Under the pieces are notes generated by a model. That model saw only the letters and a program-made list of their open reading frames with translations. It had not been told where the DNA came from and did no database searches. The position numbers and the translations under genes were made by a program. This document shows positions 17,269 to 24,781 of a stretch of 64,000 bases of DNA, one piece after another (the first letter of the stretch is position 1; every line of letters begins with the position of its first letter). This stretch comes from Celeribacter naphthalenivorans (lineage in GTDB: Bacteria > Pseudomonadota > Alphaproteobacteria > Rhodobacterales > Rhodobacteraceae), in contig NZ_JAIVLK010000005.1 of NCBI RefSeq assembly GCF_020524585.1, forward strand, positions 1-64,000, written 5' to 3'.

Positions 17269-17270
17269 CC

Positions 17271-18125
17271 TTGGTTACTTGGCCCCCCGCCTTGGTCACC
17301 GAAGTTGCGGAACGCCGTGTAGTCATTTTTGTTGGTGCAGGGATATCTAAGGCCGCTCATAACGACATGCCCTCTTGGCCTAGTCTTTTAGAGGAGATGG
17401 GCGCGAAGCTTCCCAAGAAGAAGGATAGGGAGTTAGTTAAGCGGCTTATTAGGTACGAGCGCCTTCTTGATGCAGCGGAACTAATTAATAGCCAAGTAAT
17501 TCCCGCGGATCGCAGGGCTCTTCTCGAGGAAAAGTTCAAACTCGCGCCAGTCCCAGAGGCTGCGCTGTATTCTCATATTCTAGAATTGGACCCGAAGGTT
17601 TGCATTACCACGAATTATGATCAATTCATTGAGAAAAACTTCGAACGCTTCAGTGGCGGCATGTCTTCTCATCAGGTCAGATTGTATAATTTTGATGGAT
17701 TAATTTCCGACCTTCGCTCGCCGGCTAGGATAATTCTAAAAATCCATGGCTGCATAACAGAGCCATCAAACATTGTGCTGGACAAGAAGTCTTACTTTAA
17801 TGCCAAGAGTCAGAACCCTGGGGTCTATGAAGCGGTAAAGGCACTTTGCACTGTAAATACAGTGTTATTCTTGGGTTACTCAATGGGCGATCCCGATATT
17901 CAACTCATTCTAGAGGATATCAATGCCAAGGCAAAATCGGATCATCGCCATTTTGCACTTGTGCCAAAGTTTGAGCATCCGTCTTTGCGCGAAGCCAATC
18001 AGCACACTTATAACGTTGAGTTTATTGAATACCCTAGCGGGCGACATGACCTTGTTCCGAAAGCGCTTAAAGAACTTTCCGAAGCGGTTGTGGCAACAAG
18101 AGCGTCATCTGGATCCCGAGTATGA
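17271..18125 (+). CDS. SIR2-like (SIR2_2) NAD-hydrolase-type effector
   Basis: A 284-residue SIR2-fold protein. VVIFVGAGISKAA (18-30) is the NAD-binding GAG-S motif, TTNYDQFIE (113-121) the conserved Asn/Asp loop, KIHGCI (His159) the catalytic-type His, and FLGYSMGDPDI (200-210) the C-terminal Rossmann motif. Prokaryotic SIR2_2 proteins in defence systems (Thoeris ThsA, SIR2-HerA, DSR, SIR2-pAgo) degrade NAD to abort infection. I chose TTG 17271 because GAGAGG lies 8 bp upstream; TTG 17265 is only 2 bp from it. Directly coupled to the ParA-like gene. Confidence 0.85.
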   Translation: MVTWPPALVTEVAERRVVIFVGAGISKAAHNDMPSWPSLLEEMGAKLPKKKDRELVKRLIRYERLLDAAELINSQVIPADRRALLEEKFKLAPVPEAALYSHILELDPKVCITTNYDQFIEKNFERFSGGMSSHQVRLYNFDGLISDLRSPARIILKIHGCITEPSNIVLDKKSYFNAKSQNPGVYEAVKALCTVNTVLFLGYSMGDPDIQLILEDINAKAKSDHRHFALVPKFEHPSLREANQHTYNVEFIEYPSGRHDLVPKALKELSEAVVATRASSGSRV

Positions 18126-18264
18126 CTCTATCTCGAAATGTGATCACGAGTTTGCTACTGTTAATCGCGCGATGGCAGTCGCGTACTGCCTAAAAAGCTT
18201 TGCGTTTAGACCTTTTTTTTGAGGCCCTAGATATGTGAACGGTAATTCGCGATTGTCTGCAATC

Positions 18265-18318
18265 TGCGCACAGCTGCCATTCGTCCACCAAGCAGCGAAC
18301 GACCGCAATCCGCCCAGA
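18265..18318 (+). repeat. Dispersed intergenic repeat copy 2
   Basis: Second copy of the repeat at 15675-15742, in the gap between the SIR2 gene and the convergent integrase. Same orientation, roughly 75 to 80 percent identity over the shared words. Confidence 0.45.
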
Positions 18319-18345
18319 GTTACTGACGGCGGATTTCTTAGCCTG

Positions 18346-19554
18346 CTACCCATTCCGCTGGAACTCGGCAATAATCTCCGATGAGGGCGCCATTCGCTTG
18401 AGGTAGAAGCGCTCCAGCATGTCGACGCTGGTCCCGGCGTTCTTCGCTAGTTGGTTCAGGGAAACGTTCCCTTTGGAGTCTCGCACCCGCTTTTGAAGCG
18501 CGTAGTGGCGCAGGGAATACATCACCAGACGGTCTTCGTCCCGTTCAAGGCCCGCTTCTCGGATGATGTGAAGAAATATGCGCGGCAGCGCTGTTCGCGC
18601 GTAGGAGCGTTTGCGGTACTCCGGCATGAAGACGTACTCGTCCATGTTTGCTTCCCGAAAGGCAACGCCGCGTAGGTCGCCGGGGCGAGAGCAGATGTGC
18701 TTATAGATCGAGACCGCAAAGGGCATGGTGAAGCTTTCGCGTAATCCGGTCTTGCCCTTCCGGATGACCATCCAGAGGTGAGCGGGATCAGTCTTGATCT
18801 GAATATCGCGGTGCTTGAGGTAAAACAGTTCATTAGTCGTCGGCCGGACAAAGGCATGAACGATGAAGCGGAAGATGTGGATGTGATGCTGGCTCAGCTT
18901 TATGCCGCTGACCACGTCTCCGCGTTCTATGCAGCGTCGAGCGGCCCTCATAAAGTCCATGTACTCGCTGTTGGTAAAGGCGACGCGCGGGTTGTCTCTC
19001 GCAGCGATTTTTGGAGCGTCCGGCAGGCGATCAATGACCCCATCTTCGAGGGCCATGCGCATCACCGCGCGTGCTGTCATGATCAGCTTCTTTTTTGAAC
19101 TGCCCGCGAGAGGCTCTTCGCGCTGAATGTCTAGCTCCACGAGGAAGTCACGCATCGTGCCGGTTGTGATCTTGGAGAGCTGCATGCCGCCAAAGTAGTG
19201 AACGATGCCAGCATCTTTGCGATACAGTGAGCTGTGGTAGTCCTTGTACTTTCGAGAGGCTGCGCCTTCGACGGCTTTCAGGTGCCGGTCGTACTTGTCC
19301 GCGTAGGTTTCGAACCGCGTGGCCTTGGGGTTTGGGTCGACGGTGCCGATGGTCGAGAGGGTCCTATCGGCAAATGAAATCGCGGCGTCGATCGCATCAA
19401 GGCGGACAGTCTCTTTCGTGGATTTGGTGATGTAGCGTTTCTGCCGAGGAACCCAGACTTTTGCCTGCCAGTAGGGGGATCGGGGTGTCTGGTAGATGTA
19501 GACGCCGCTTCGAATCTGGCTTTGTTTTAAAATTCGGTTTGGGCTGTCGCTCAT
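18346..19554 (-). CDS. Island tyrosine recombinase (integrase)
   Basis: A 402-residue phage-type integrase. The C-terminal catalytic domain shows the first Arg region (HAFVRPTTNELFYL), the box-II segment VMYSLRHYALQ (a Tyr replaces the usual first His) and the nucleophile Tyr in MLERFYLKRM. The start at ATG 19554 (MSDSPNRILK) is chosen; the frame stays open upstream only because it reads through the tRNA. It lies immediately downstream of the tRNA-Cys 3' end, reading away from it, as expected for the enzyme that inserted the island. It is unrelated in detail to the prophage integrase at 20033-21070. Confidence 0.9.
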   Translation of the reverse strand: MSDSPNRILKQSQIRSGVYIYQTPRSPYWQAKVWVPRQKRYITKSTKETVRLDAIDAAISFADRTLSTIGTVDPNPKATRFETYADKYDRHLKAVEGAASRKYKDYHSSLYRKDAGIVHYFGGMQLSKITTGTMRDFLVELDIQREEPLAGSSKKKLIMTARAVMRMALEDGVIDRLPDAPKIAARDNPRVAFTNSEYMDFMRAARRCIERGDVVSGIKLSQHHIHIFRFIVHAFVRPTTNELFYLKHRDIQIKTDPAHLWMVIRKGKTGLRESFTMPFAVSIYKHICSRPGDLRGVAFREANMDEYVFMPEYRKRSYARTALPRIFLHIIREAGLERDEDRLVMYSLRHYALQKRVRDSKGNVSLNQLAKNAGTSVDMLERFYLKRMAPSSEIIAEFQRNG

Positions 19555-19576
19555 CGGCTTATGAATGCTCGCGGTG

Positions 19577-19594
19577 TGTATAACAGTGTGTAAC
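19577..19594 (+). promoter_or_regulatory. Putative integrase arm-type sites, right island end
   Basis: TGTATAAC (19577-19584) and TGTGTAAC (19587-19594) lie between the integrase start and the tRNA 3' end, mirroring the TTGTGTAA pair at 933-952. They overlap the integrase promoter area, so they could also be operator half-sites. A partly symmetric GTATAA/TTATAC pair surrounds them. Confidence 0.4.
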
Positions 19595-19658
19595 AGTTTA
19601 TACGGCGAGCGGGCTTTCGCAAGCCGGCGGGCATATTGTTGTATTTTATAGGGAAATT

Positions 19659-19732
19659 TGGAGGCGAGTACCGGAATCGAACCGGTGTACACGGATTTGC
19701 AATCCGCTGCGTCACCACTCCGCCAACTCGCC
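19659..19732 (-). tRNA. tRNA-Cys (GCA)
   Basis: Minus-strand tRNA of 74 nt with encoded CCA. Acceptor stem GGCGAGT/ACTCGCC, anticodon stem GCGGA/TCCGT with loop TTGCAAA (anticodon GCA), T-arm ACCGG-TTCGATT-CCGGT. Its 3' half is duplicated at 851-895 (island) and its 5' half at 57089-57129 (prophage). It is thus a patchwork: the 3' end adjoins the island integrase, and the 5' end plus upstream DNA come from the prophage side. It still folds normally. Confidence 0.95.
19692..19732. repeat. Prophage attachment core, left copy
   Basis: 41 bp identical to 57089-57129, equal to nucleotides 1-41 of tRNA-Cys (5' end through the anticodon stem-loop). It marks the left prophage end. The bases on both sides differ between the two copies, so the repeat is exactly 41 bp. 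Confidence 0.92.
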
Positions 19733-19761
19733 AAGAGCCTTATTTCGTGTGGCTTTCCGAG

Positions 19762-19790
19762 CTTCTAATGAAAGCGTTTGAACAGTGCAA
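19762..19790 (-). promoter_or_regulatory. Candidate phage-supplied promoter for tRNA-Cys
   Basis: On the minus strand TTGCAC (19785-19790) and TAGAAG (19762-19767) are 17 bp apart and lie about 30 bp upstream of the tRNA 5' end. This DNA belongs to the prophage. The -10 is weak (4 of 6), so it is a candidate only. Confidence 0.35.
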
Positions 19791-19832
19791 GAGGCGATGT
19801 TTGAACATTCTGTTTTTGTTCCGTTCCTTTGT

Positions 19833-20024
19833 TCAGCTATTTTTCTGATTGGTTTCTATTTTTGAATAGATAGCCAGTCCTACGAAAAAGACGGCGCTAG
19901 TTGCGGCGCCAGTGTCGCGTGATGGCTCATAATTTATACCGGTTAAGGCCACGATCCACGCTTGAACAATCTCCGTCGAAAGACCGAAAAACATGAATGC
20001 AATGACGAGAAATATGCGGCTCAT
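19833..20024 (-). CDS. Small membrane protein
   Basis: 63 residues with two hydrophobic segments (residues about 3-26 and 42-56). It follows the integrase gene by 8 bp on the same strand, at the very end of the leftward early operon. No family recognised. Genes at this extreme end are often expressed from the lysogen. Confidence 0.55.
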   Translation of the reverse strand: MSRIFLVIAFMFFGLSTEIVQAWIVALTGINYEPSRDTGAATSAVFFVGLAIYSKIETNQKNS

Positions 20025-20032
20025 TGGCGCTC

Positions 20033-21070
20033 CTATTTCTCCCGCTTCAACTGCGCTTTTGACGCCAGTGTGAACTGGTTTGCGCGCGCTGTGTAGTGCC
20101 GCACCATCTTCTCAGACATACCGGTCACGGCCATAATCATCGGAACGTCGCATCCGACCTCATAGAGCTCTGTGGCTGCGGCATGTCGAAGGCTGTGAAT
20201 GTCCCATTTCAGGGCGCCCACGGCCTCTCTGGCGTTCCGTATGGCCTGCGATGCCCCGCGATAGCTCCAAGGCCCGGAGCGGCGCGCGTTGGTCAGAACG
20301 AACACGCTCTGCCGACGAGATGCGGCGTTGATCGACCTGTGAGATACGAGGGCGCTTCTGAGGTCAGATGTGAGCGGGACCAACAGCCCCTTGCCGGTTT
20401 TGTTCTGCACGACGCGGATCGCATCGCCCTCAATGTCGCCCCATCTCATTTCCAGCACATCCCCGATGCGTTGGCCGGACCCAAGGCATAGCTCGAACAA
20501 AAGTCGTTCCCGTGTCTCGAAAGCATAGCGCGCACGGAAAGCTTTGATCTTCTCAGCGGGCCACGGCTCACGGTCCAGCCTCTTAGACTTGGGCATTTTC
20601 AGGCTTTTGACGCCCTGCGCCGGGTTGTCCTTGCGCCACCCAAGATCAATTGAATGTTCGAACAGAACCCGGGCCACTTGCATCACATAGTTGGCAAAAC
20701 GCACTGCGTCCTTGTTGGCGTCCATCGCTGCGATGATGTGCTTGCGCTCGAATTTACGCACGTCGCGGGATCCGGTCTTTTCACCCCAGAAATCTAAGAC
20801 CTTCTGGTAATCTTTCTGCGTCCGATCTGAGAGGCCATTCCAGCGCTCGCTTTGTCGGTAGCTTTCGATTAGGCCATACATGGTGTACTTTGCGCTCACC
20901 TGAGCGATGCCGCGCTTCGCATCTGCAAGTAGGAGCGTGTACTCCTTCTGAAACTCCACCGTTCCAGGCTCCGACTTTATGCGGATCGGGCGCGACGTGC
21001 GTGGCCAGCGAAAGTGCGGATGATTTCCGCGTCCCATGCGGTAGACGTATTTCGGCAGTTCTTTTTTCAA
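20033..21070 (-). CDS. int: Prophage tyrosine integrase
   Basis: A 345-residue phage integrase. A SAM-like core-binding domain (about 60-160) precedes the catalytic domain, which holds Arg in GSGQRIGDVLEMRW, the HSLRHAAAT box and the nucleophile Tyr in MSEKMVRHYTARA. It inserts and excises the phage at the 41-bp tRNA-Cys core 0.3 kb away. The start overlaps the preceding small gene by 4 bp. Confidence 0.93.
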   Translation of the reverse strand: MKKELPKYVYRMGRGNHPHFRWPRTSRPIRIKSEPGTVEFQKEYTLLLADAKRGIAQVSAKYTMYGLIESYRQSERWNGLSDRTQKDYQKVLDFWGEKTGSRDVRKFERKHIIAAMDANKDAVRFANYVMQVARVLFEHSIDLGWRKDNPAQGVKSLKMPKSKRLDREPWPAEKIKAFRARYAFETRERLLFELCLGSGQRIGDVLEMRWGDIEGDAIRVVQNKTGKGLLVPLTSDLRSALVSHRSINAASRRQSVFVLTNARRSGPWSYRGASQAIRNAREAVGALKWDIHSLRHAAATELYEVGCDVPMIMAVTGMSEKMVRHYTARANQFTLASKAQLKREK

Positions 21071-21249
21071 CGCTTGAAGTCCGTCATGTCTAGGGTTTCG
21101 GATTCGTCCAGAATGGCAGTTGACCCAATGGGTTCAAGGATGATTTCTCCATCCGGCAAGATGCGCGTTCGGATGTTCACCCCGGCGCTCAAGTAGACTG
21201 AAAGCTGGCGCGCGGCTTTGGTCTCCGGTGATGTTTGAATTTTACCCAT
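21067..21249 (-). CDS. Small protein upstream of integrase, unknown
   Basis: 60 residues from ATG 21249, which has a strong GGAGGG ribosome site; its stop overlaps the integrase start, so the two are coupled. The sequence (VNIRTRILPDGEIILEP) looks like a compact beta-rich fold and has no visible helix-turn-helix, so an excisionase role is possible by position only. Confidence 0.6.
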   Translation of the reverse strand: MGKIQTSPETKAARQLSVYLSAGVNIRTRILPDGEIILEPIGSTAILDESETLDMTDFKR

Positions 21250-21260
21250 TTTTCCCTCCG

Positions 21261-21578
21261 TCACATCGCCGCGCTGGGCGCTGCTTGTCCTGCCTCGATC
21301 ATGCTCCATGAGCCAAATTCTTGCATCCACACGAATGGATCAGCGCCCGCTGGAATAAGTTTTGATCGCGGATAATTCCGGCCAAGTTCAGAGACTGAGA
21401 TTTCGAATCCTCCGCCTATATCTCCGAGATGGACAAGGTCCGCATCACTCAACTCTTTCAGCGCGCGCATAGCGCGTTTCGTCAGTCTGGTTCCTGAGGC
21501 TGCAATCAGGCCATTCCCCATCGCAAAGAACATGATGCGCGCATCTGTGGTCAGTTCAGTATTTGTCTGATCAGCCAT
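21261..21578 (-). CDS. Phage protein, unknown
   Basis: 105 residues, no recognised domain. The middle (TKRAMRALKELSDADLVHLG) looks helical. Overlaps the end of the upstream gene by 8 bp in the leftward operon. Confidence 0.6.
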   Translation of the reverse strand: MADQTNTELTTDARIMFFAMGNGLIAASGTRLTKRAMRALKELSDADLVHLGDIGGGFEISVSELGRNYPRSKLIPAGADPFVWMQEFGSWSMIEAGQAAPSAAM

Positions 21579-22056
21579 TGGTCACCTCGTTGCGGTAAAA
21601 TGGATCAAGATGCAGCGGCGAAATCTCTTCGCATTCGTCGATGTGCTTGATCGTGACGGCGCCGTGGGAGGCTTCTACGTGAGCGGTGGCGTCGGCCTTT
21701 GTGAAAAGTCCGGCTTCTGCTGTGCTGGCGGTGTATCCTTTCGCGCCGGGCCGGTAAAAATACCCTCCCTTAATCAGTACAAAGCGCTCTTGTGCGATGC
21801 GCAGACCGGCATCCGTCAAAGAGTAGCCGGATCCGCCGGTGTATCCATCTTCTCGGAACAATCCGTTTTTGAACTTGCACAGGCCCTTGTCTGTCAGCTG
21901 GCGCAGGATCGCGCGAGTTAGTTCGCGCTCCATGCTCGGGGGCGTGATCATCGCGAGAGAGTAATAGGTGTCTGTCGCGCCAAAATCGGCGCCTAGTTCG
22001 GACATGCGGATCAGGGTCAGGCGCTCGATCCATCCGATTGCGGTTTCAATTTTCAT
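21571..22056 (-). CDS. Phage protein, possible winged-helix
   Basis: 161 residues from ATG 22056 (GGAG 8 bp upstream). The centre (MERELTRAILRQLTDKGLCK, then GYSLTDAGLRIAQERF) resembles a winged-helix reading of the 'reset-and-transform' type, but no specific family is recognised. Start overlaps the upstream membrane-protein gene. Confidence 0.6.
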   Translation of the reverse strand: MKIETAIGWIERLTLIRMSELGADFGATDTYYSLAMITPPSMERELTRAILRQLTDKGLCKFKNGLFREDGYTGGSGYSLTDAGLRIAQERFVLIKGGYFYRPGAKGYTASTAEAGLFTKADATAHVEASHGAVTIKHIDECEEISPLHLDPFYRNEVTNG

Positions 22057-22222
22057 GCGAGAACACTCCAAAGTAGATCGCACCGGCCAGCACCATGATC
22101 ATGACGCCGCCCGCGATGGCGTAAGCGCCAAGGGCCAATAGGGCGGAATGGGTCAGCGCATAGGTGCAGGCCGCGACCAGAGCGCCCATGGCGAGCGCTA
22201 TGAGGATAATTCCGGCGATCAT
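22046..22222 (-). CDS. Small two-helix membrane protein
   Basis: 58 residues from ATG 22222 with GGAAGGA ribosome site. Two hydrophobic segments (about 3-24 and 29-52) and a short polar tail. Within the leftward operon; no family recognised. Confidence 0.55.
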   Translation of the reverse strand: MIAGIILIALAMGALVAACTYALTHSALLALGAYAIAGGVMIMVLAGAIYFGVFSHEN

Positions 22223-22566
22223 TGGGTGTCCTTCCGGTTGGTCTCTCCGTTGTGGCATGCGACAATTTCGCGAGCGGAATGCAGAGCAACATTCACCGCG
22301 ACGATGACGTCGACCGCTTCGCAGATGATGTTCGCATAGTCCTCACTGCCATTGTCCGCGCGCCATAGTTGCCACGGGTTCGTGCTCGGGCAGGGATAGT
22401 CTGTATCTTGATCATGCATCGGCATCATCGCGTCCTTCGCGGTTGGTTTGAAATCTTCGTCAGTTTCAGGAAAGCAGCGCGGGCATGGGATCATGGCAAA
22501 GCCCATCGGGTCTTCGACGCCGCATCCGTGGCAGACGGGGCAATTGGGGGATGCTTTGCGGGTCAT
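22219..22566 (-). CDS. Zinc-ribbon phage protein
   Basis: 115 residues from ATG 22566, overlapping the upstream stop as ATGA. Two Cys pairs near the N-terminus (NCPVCHGCGVEDP and IPCPRCFP) form a DnaJ-like or rubredoxin-like zinc ribbon. The C-terminal half is helical with no known family. Possibly a small nucleic-acid-binding protein. Confidence 0.6.
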   Translation of the reverse strand: MTRKASPNCPVCHGCGVEDPMGFAMIPCPRCFPETDEDFKPTAKDAMMPMHDQDTDYPCPSTNPWQLWRADNGSEDYANIICEAVDVIVAVNVALHSAREIVACHNGETNRKDTQ

Positions 22567-23396
22567 GCCATGCACTCCCCGCCATCGGTCTGGCAGAAGA
22601 AATCCTCTGCATCAAAAATCCAGTCGCCTTGTTTCTCGATTGTCTTGCGCATTTCCGGGCGGCTGTATCGCTTCGAGAAGGTGGCGGCAGAGCCGCTGGT
22701 GAGAGTGCTCGCGAGGTCTTCCATATCTTCCCACCACGCGGCGCGATCAGGATATTCGCGCATAAAGGCGGCGATGTTCGCTTCACTCTTGAGGAAGCAA
22801 CCATCGCAGTTGCCAAGCCAGCAGTTTCCATTGACGTTAGGAAGATCGAGATCAAACGCCTGACGCTCCCAGAACTCGGACACGTCACGCTTTGACACTC
22901 CGGCATCTACGAGTGGTCGCCAGACTGTCCAGCGGTCCTTCGGCGGATTTGTCGATCTGTGCGCTTCATCTGCCCTTATCCCGACGCAGTTGGTCCAGTA
23001 ATCCCATCCCAAGGAGCGCAGATATCGCTTGGCTGTGCGGACTTTCATTTCGACGGTGCAGAAGCGGCTTTGCTGGTTCGGAAGATACTTTCGCTTGCGG
23101 ATCAGTGCTTCGAACGGCTCACCTTTTCTGCTTGCGCCTTGGTGCCCGACAATCTCGAAAAACGGTTTCTCAGCGCGATATTCGAGCCATGTCACCATGA
23201 CGCCCCATCGTTGACCGACCTCTGCCACGAAGTCGAGTGTCTGAGGCATTTCTCGCCCGGTGTTCTGGAAAGTTACCTCGACGCGATCCGGCAAGTCTCC
23301 ATTGGCCTCTAGGATGTGGTGTAACATGAATGCGCTTGTGCGCCCGCCGCTGAATGCGATCTGAACGTTGCCTTCGGGTAAGAGGTATGGGGTCAT
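22563..23396 (-). CDS. PAPS-reductase-like adenine nucleotide alpha hydrolase
   Basis: A 277-residue protein with the PP-loop motif IAFSGGRTSAFML near the N-terminus, TFQNTGREM, and a C-terminal Cys set (GNCWLGNCDGCFLKSE) that could bind an iron-sulfur cluster or zinc. Phage members of this superfamily are annotated phosphoadenosine phosphosulfate reductase, but others make modified bases or phosphorothioate DNA (DndC). Which of these it does is unknown. Coupled to its neighbours on both sides. Confidence 0.8.
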   Translation of the reverse strand: MTPYLLPEGNVQIAFSGGRTSAFMLHHILEANGDLPDRVEVTFQNTGREMPQTLDFVAEVGQRWGVMVTWLEYRAEKPFFEIVGHQGASRKGEPFEALIRKRKYLPNQQSRFCTVEMKVRTAKRYLRSLGWDYWTNCVGIRADEAHRSTNPPKDRWTVWRPLVDAGVSKRDVSEFWERQAFDLDLPNVNGNCWLGNCDGCFLKSEANIAAFMREYPDRAAWWEDMEDLASTLTSGSAATFSKRYSRPEMRKTIEKQGDWIFDAEDFFCQTDGGECMA

Positions 23397-23455
23397 GCCA
23401 CGTTCTCCGATTCCATAAGATGTGCGCAGTTGGCGCGGACAAGAGTGCCGTCCAT
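23393..23455 (-). CDS. Tiny coupled ORF
   Basis: 20 codons from ATG 23455 (GGAG upstream) ending in an ATGA overlap with the next gene. It may be a leader that couples translation rather than a functional protein. Confidence 0.3.
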   Translation of the reverse strand: MDGTLVRANCAHLMESENVA

Positions 23456-23468
23456 TGGTGTCTCCGGG

Positions 23469-23705
23469 TTAGGTGGACTTGTTCGCGAAGAGCATGATGC
23501 GCTCTTCAACGTGCGGGACGGTGCCCTCGTTGAACATTTGCACCGCCTTCTTTGGGTCGCGGTCCATTGCGATCAAAAGCAAGGTTGCGATGGTGTGGTC
23601 GAGCGTGATCAAAACCTGCGCTCGATCCTTCACCGGGTCACGCCCGTCTAGGATCAGTTTCGCGGCCTCAATAGCAAGTTGGCTGTCTCGGGATGGCTGT
23701 TTCAT
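23469..23705 (-). CDS. Phage protein, unknown
   Basis: 78 residues, largely helical (LAIEAAKLILDGRDPVKDRA). No recognised family. Overlaps the upstream gene end. Confidence 0.6.
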   Translation of the reverse strand: MKQPSRDSQLAIEAAKLILDGRDPVKDRAQVLITLDHTIATLLLIAMDRDPKKAVQMFNEGTVPHVEERIMLFANKST

Positions 23706-23890
23706 GCCATGGCCTCATATGCTGCGTCGCGCGGGTCGTACTCAGCCCAATCGGTCGCAGATTTGTCGTTTTCAGGTACGCGCTGATCGAACGGCGTTGG
23801 GTGGTTCTTGTTGTATTTCACTGACGGGTTCGACATGCGGTAAATTGCTGATCGAACATGGCAAATCGTTTTAGCTTTTTCGTATGTCAT
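23702..23890 (-). CDS. Phage protein, unknown
   Basis: 62 residues from ATG 23890, which has CCGGAGGA 5 bp upstream. Basic N-terminus, acidic C-terminus. No family recognised; overlaps the next gene by 4 bp. Confidence 0.6.
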   Translation of the reverse strand: MTYEKAKTICHVRSAIYRMSNPSVKYNKNHPTPFDQRVPENDKSATDWAEYDPRDAAYEAMA

Positions 23891-23955
23891 GATTCCTCCG
23901 GTCTGTTGTCTGTCACACGGGATGGGGCCGCACTCTGTCGGCCCGCACCGGTGGG

Positions 23956-24273
23956 TCAGGTGGTTTCGACCACATGCCAATCTTCGGAAAGCATGTCGGT
24001 TTGAGATGCGAGCCAACCAATCACCATCGATCCGTCGGCGGCGCGCATGTCGATATGGGGAAGCAGGCGAATTTGCTTCAATCCGTCAGGGTTTTTCTCG
24101 TTCTCGGCATCGACCTCGTTGGCGCGATGTTTCGCAGCATGTCCGTCCTTGGCGTGTTTCGCCTCGAACAAAGAGCCGGGCGTGAGGGCGATCCACATTC
24201 CTTTGCCATTCCACCCGGATCGCGCAACGCGCTTACCTTCCTTCATTGCTTCAATTGCTTGTCCAAAATTCAT
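23956..24273 (-). CDS. DUF2829/Tad2-like protein, probable Thoeris anti-defence
   Basis: 105 residues from ATG 24273 (AAGGAGAG upstream). It starts MNFGQAIEAMKEGKRVARSG, then WNGKGMWIAL, and ends with ADGSMVIGWLASQTDMLSED, which together define DUF2829. Members called Tad2 bind and sequester cyclic ADP-ribose-type signals made by Thoeris TIR proteins, so the phage can evade that defence. A long polar insert (ending GLKQIRLL) separates the two halves. Function is inferred from the family; the signal bound may differ. Confidence 0.8.
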   Translation of the reverse strand: MNFGQAIEAMKEGKRVARSGWNGKGMWIALTPGSLFEAKHAKDGHAAKHRANEVDAENEKNPDGLKQIRLLPHIDMRAADGSMVIGWLASQTDMLSEDWHVVETT

Positions 24274-24364
24274 TGATCTCTCCTTGGTTGTTTGCCCCAC
24301 GCTTGCCCAAGGCGTGAGGCTCCGGCTTTCTTGCGGTCTGGGACCGGGGCATGGGTGGTGGGTT

Positions 24365-24781
24365 TCAGCTTTCCTTGCTCAAAATTTCAGCCAGAAACGC
24401 ACGGCTTGCGCGGTCCTGCATGTCTCTCAGAAGCGCCTCGGCTTCGTATCGGTCGCCACCCTTCTCCCAGATGTCGAACAAGCGTTGCGCCCATGCGATG
24501 TGATCCGGGAAGCCTGCGCGCTCCCAAAAGTCGGCGCGGTTGCGCTCTTCGAAGTGGTGCAGCGCGCGGGCCAGCGGGAGGGAGGTCTGGACCAAAGCCT
24601 TGAGGCCCGTCCCCTTCCCTTCGGCAAGCCCGCCCGTGTGCGCGATCTCGATGTCAGGCCGACCGGACAGGCAGCACATGCCGAAGCTATGGAGCCAGCG
24701 GAAGTATTTGCGCTCTTCGGCGCTGTATCTCTTAACGCGGGGCTGCTTCTGTCCCATAGGCGGCTTGTTCATGAGGTTCAT
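24365..24781 (-). CDS. HNH-like nuclease, DUF968/Ref-type
   Basis: 138 residues from ATG 24781, overlapping the ninB stop. The order FGMCCLSG, then EIAHTGG, TGLKALVQTSLPLA, LHHFEERNRADFWERAG matches the metal-binding core of DUF968/Ref-type phage nucleases, although the usual second Cys pair is reduced. It lies next to NinB as in lambda-like nin regions, suggesting a role in recombination. Confidence 0.6.
   Translation of the reverse strand: MNLMNKPPMGQKQPRVKRYSAEERKYFRWLHSFGMCCLSGRPDIEIAHTGGLAEGKGTGLKALVQTSLPLARALHHFEERNRADFWERAGFPDHIAWAQRLFDIWEKGGDRYEAEALLRDMQDRASRAFLAEILSKES

Larger units (their letters stand above)
851..19661. mobile_element. Integrative genomic island carrying the pyridine catabolic cluster
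   Basis: The boundaries are the direct repeat of the tRNA-Cys 3' half (851-895 and 19659-19703). A tyrosine integrase lies next to the tRNA 3' end and reads away from it, the classic tRNA-island arrangement. Cargo in order: IS3 orfA fragment, Rep-like fragment, nic-type catabolic cluster, HUH/Rep-like gene, serine recombinase, DUF2971 gene, ParA-like plus SIR2 pair, integrase. No conjugation genes are visible, so if it moves it would need help or excise passively. The cluster and the possible defence genes may have arrived separately. Confidence 0.75.

Noticed and set aside
19554-19734. N-terminal extension of the island integrase into the tRNA
   Set aside because: The frame stays open only because it reads through tRNA-Cys; the natural start is the ATG at 19554.
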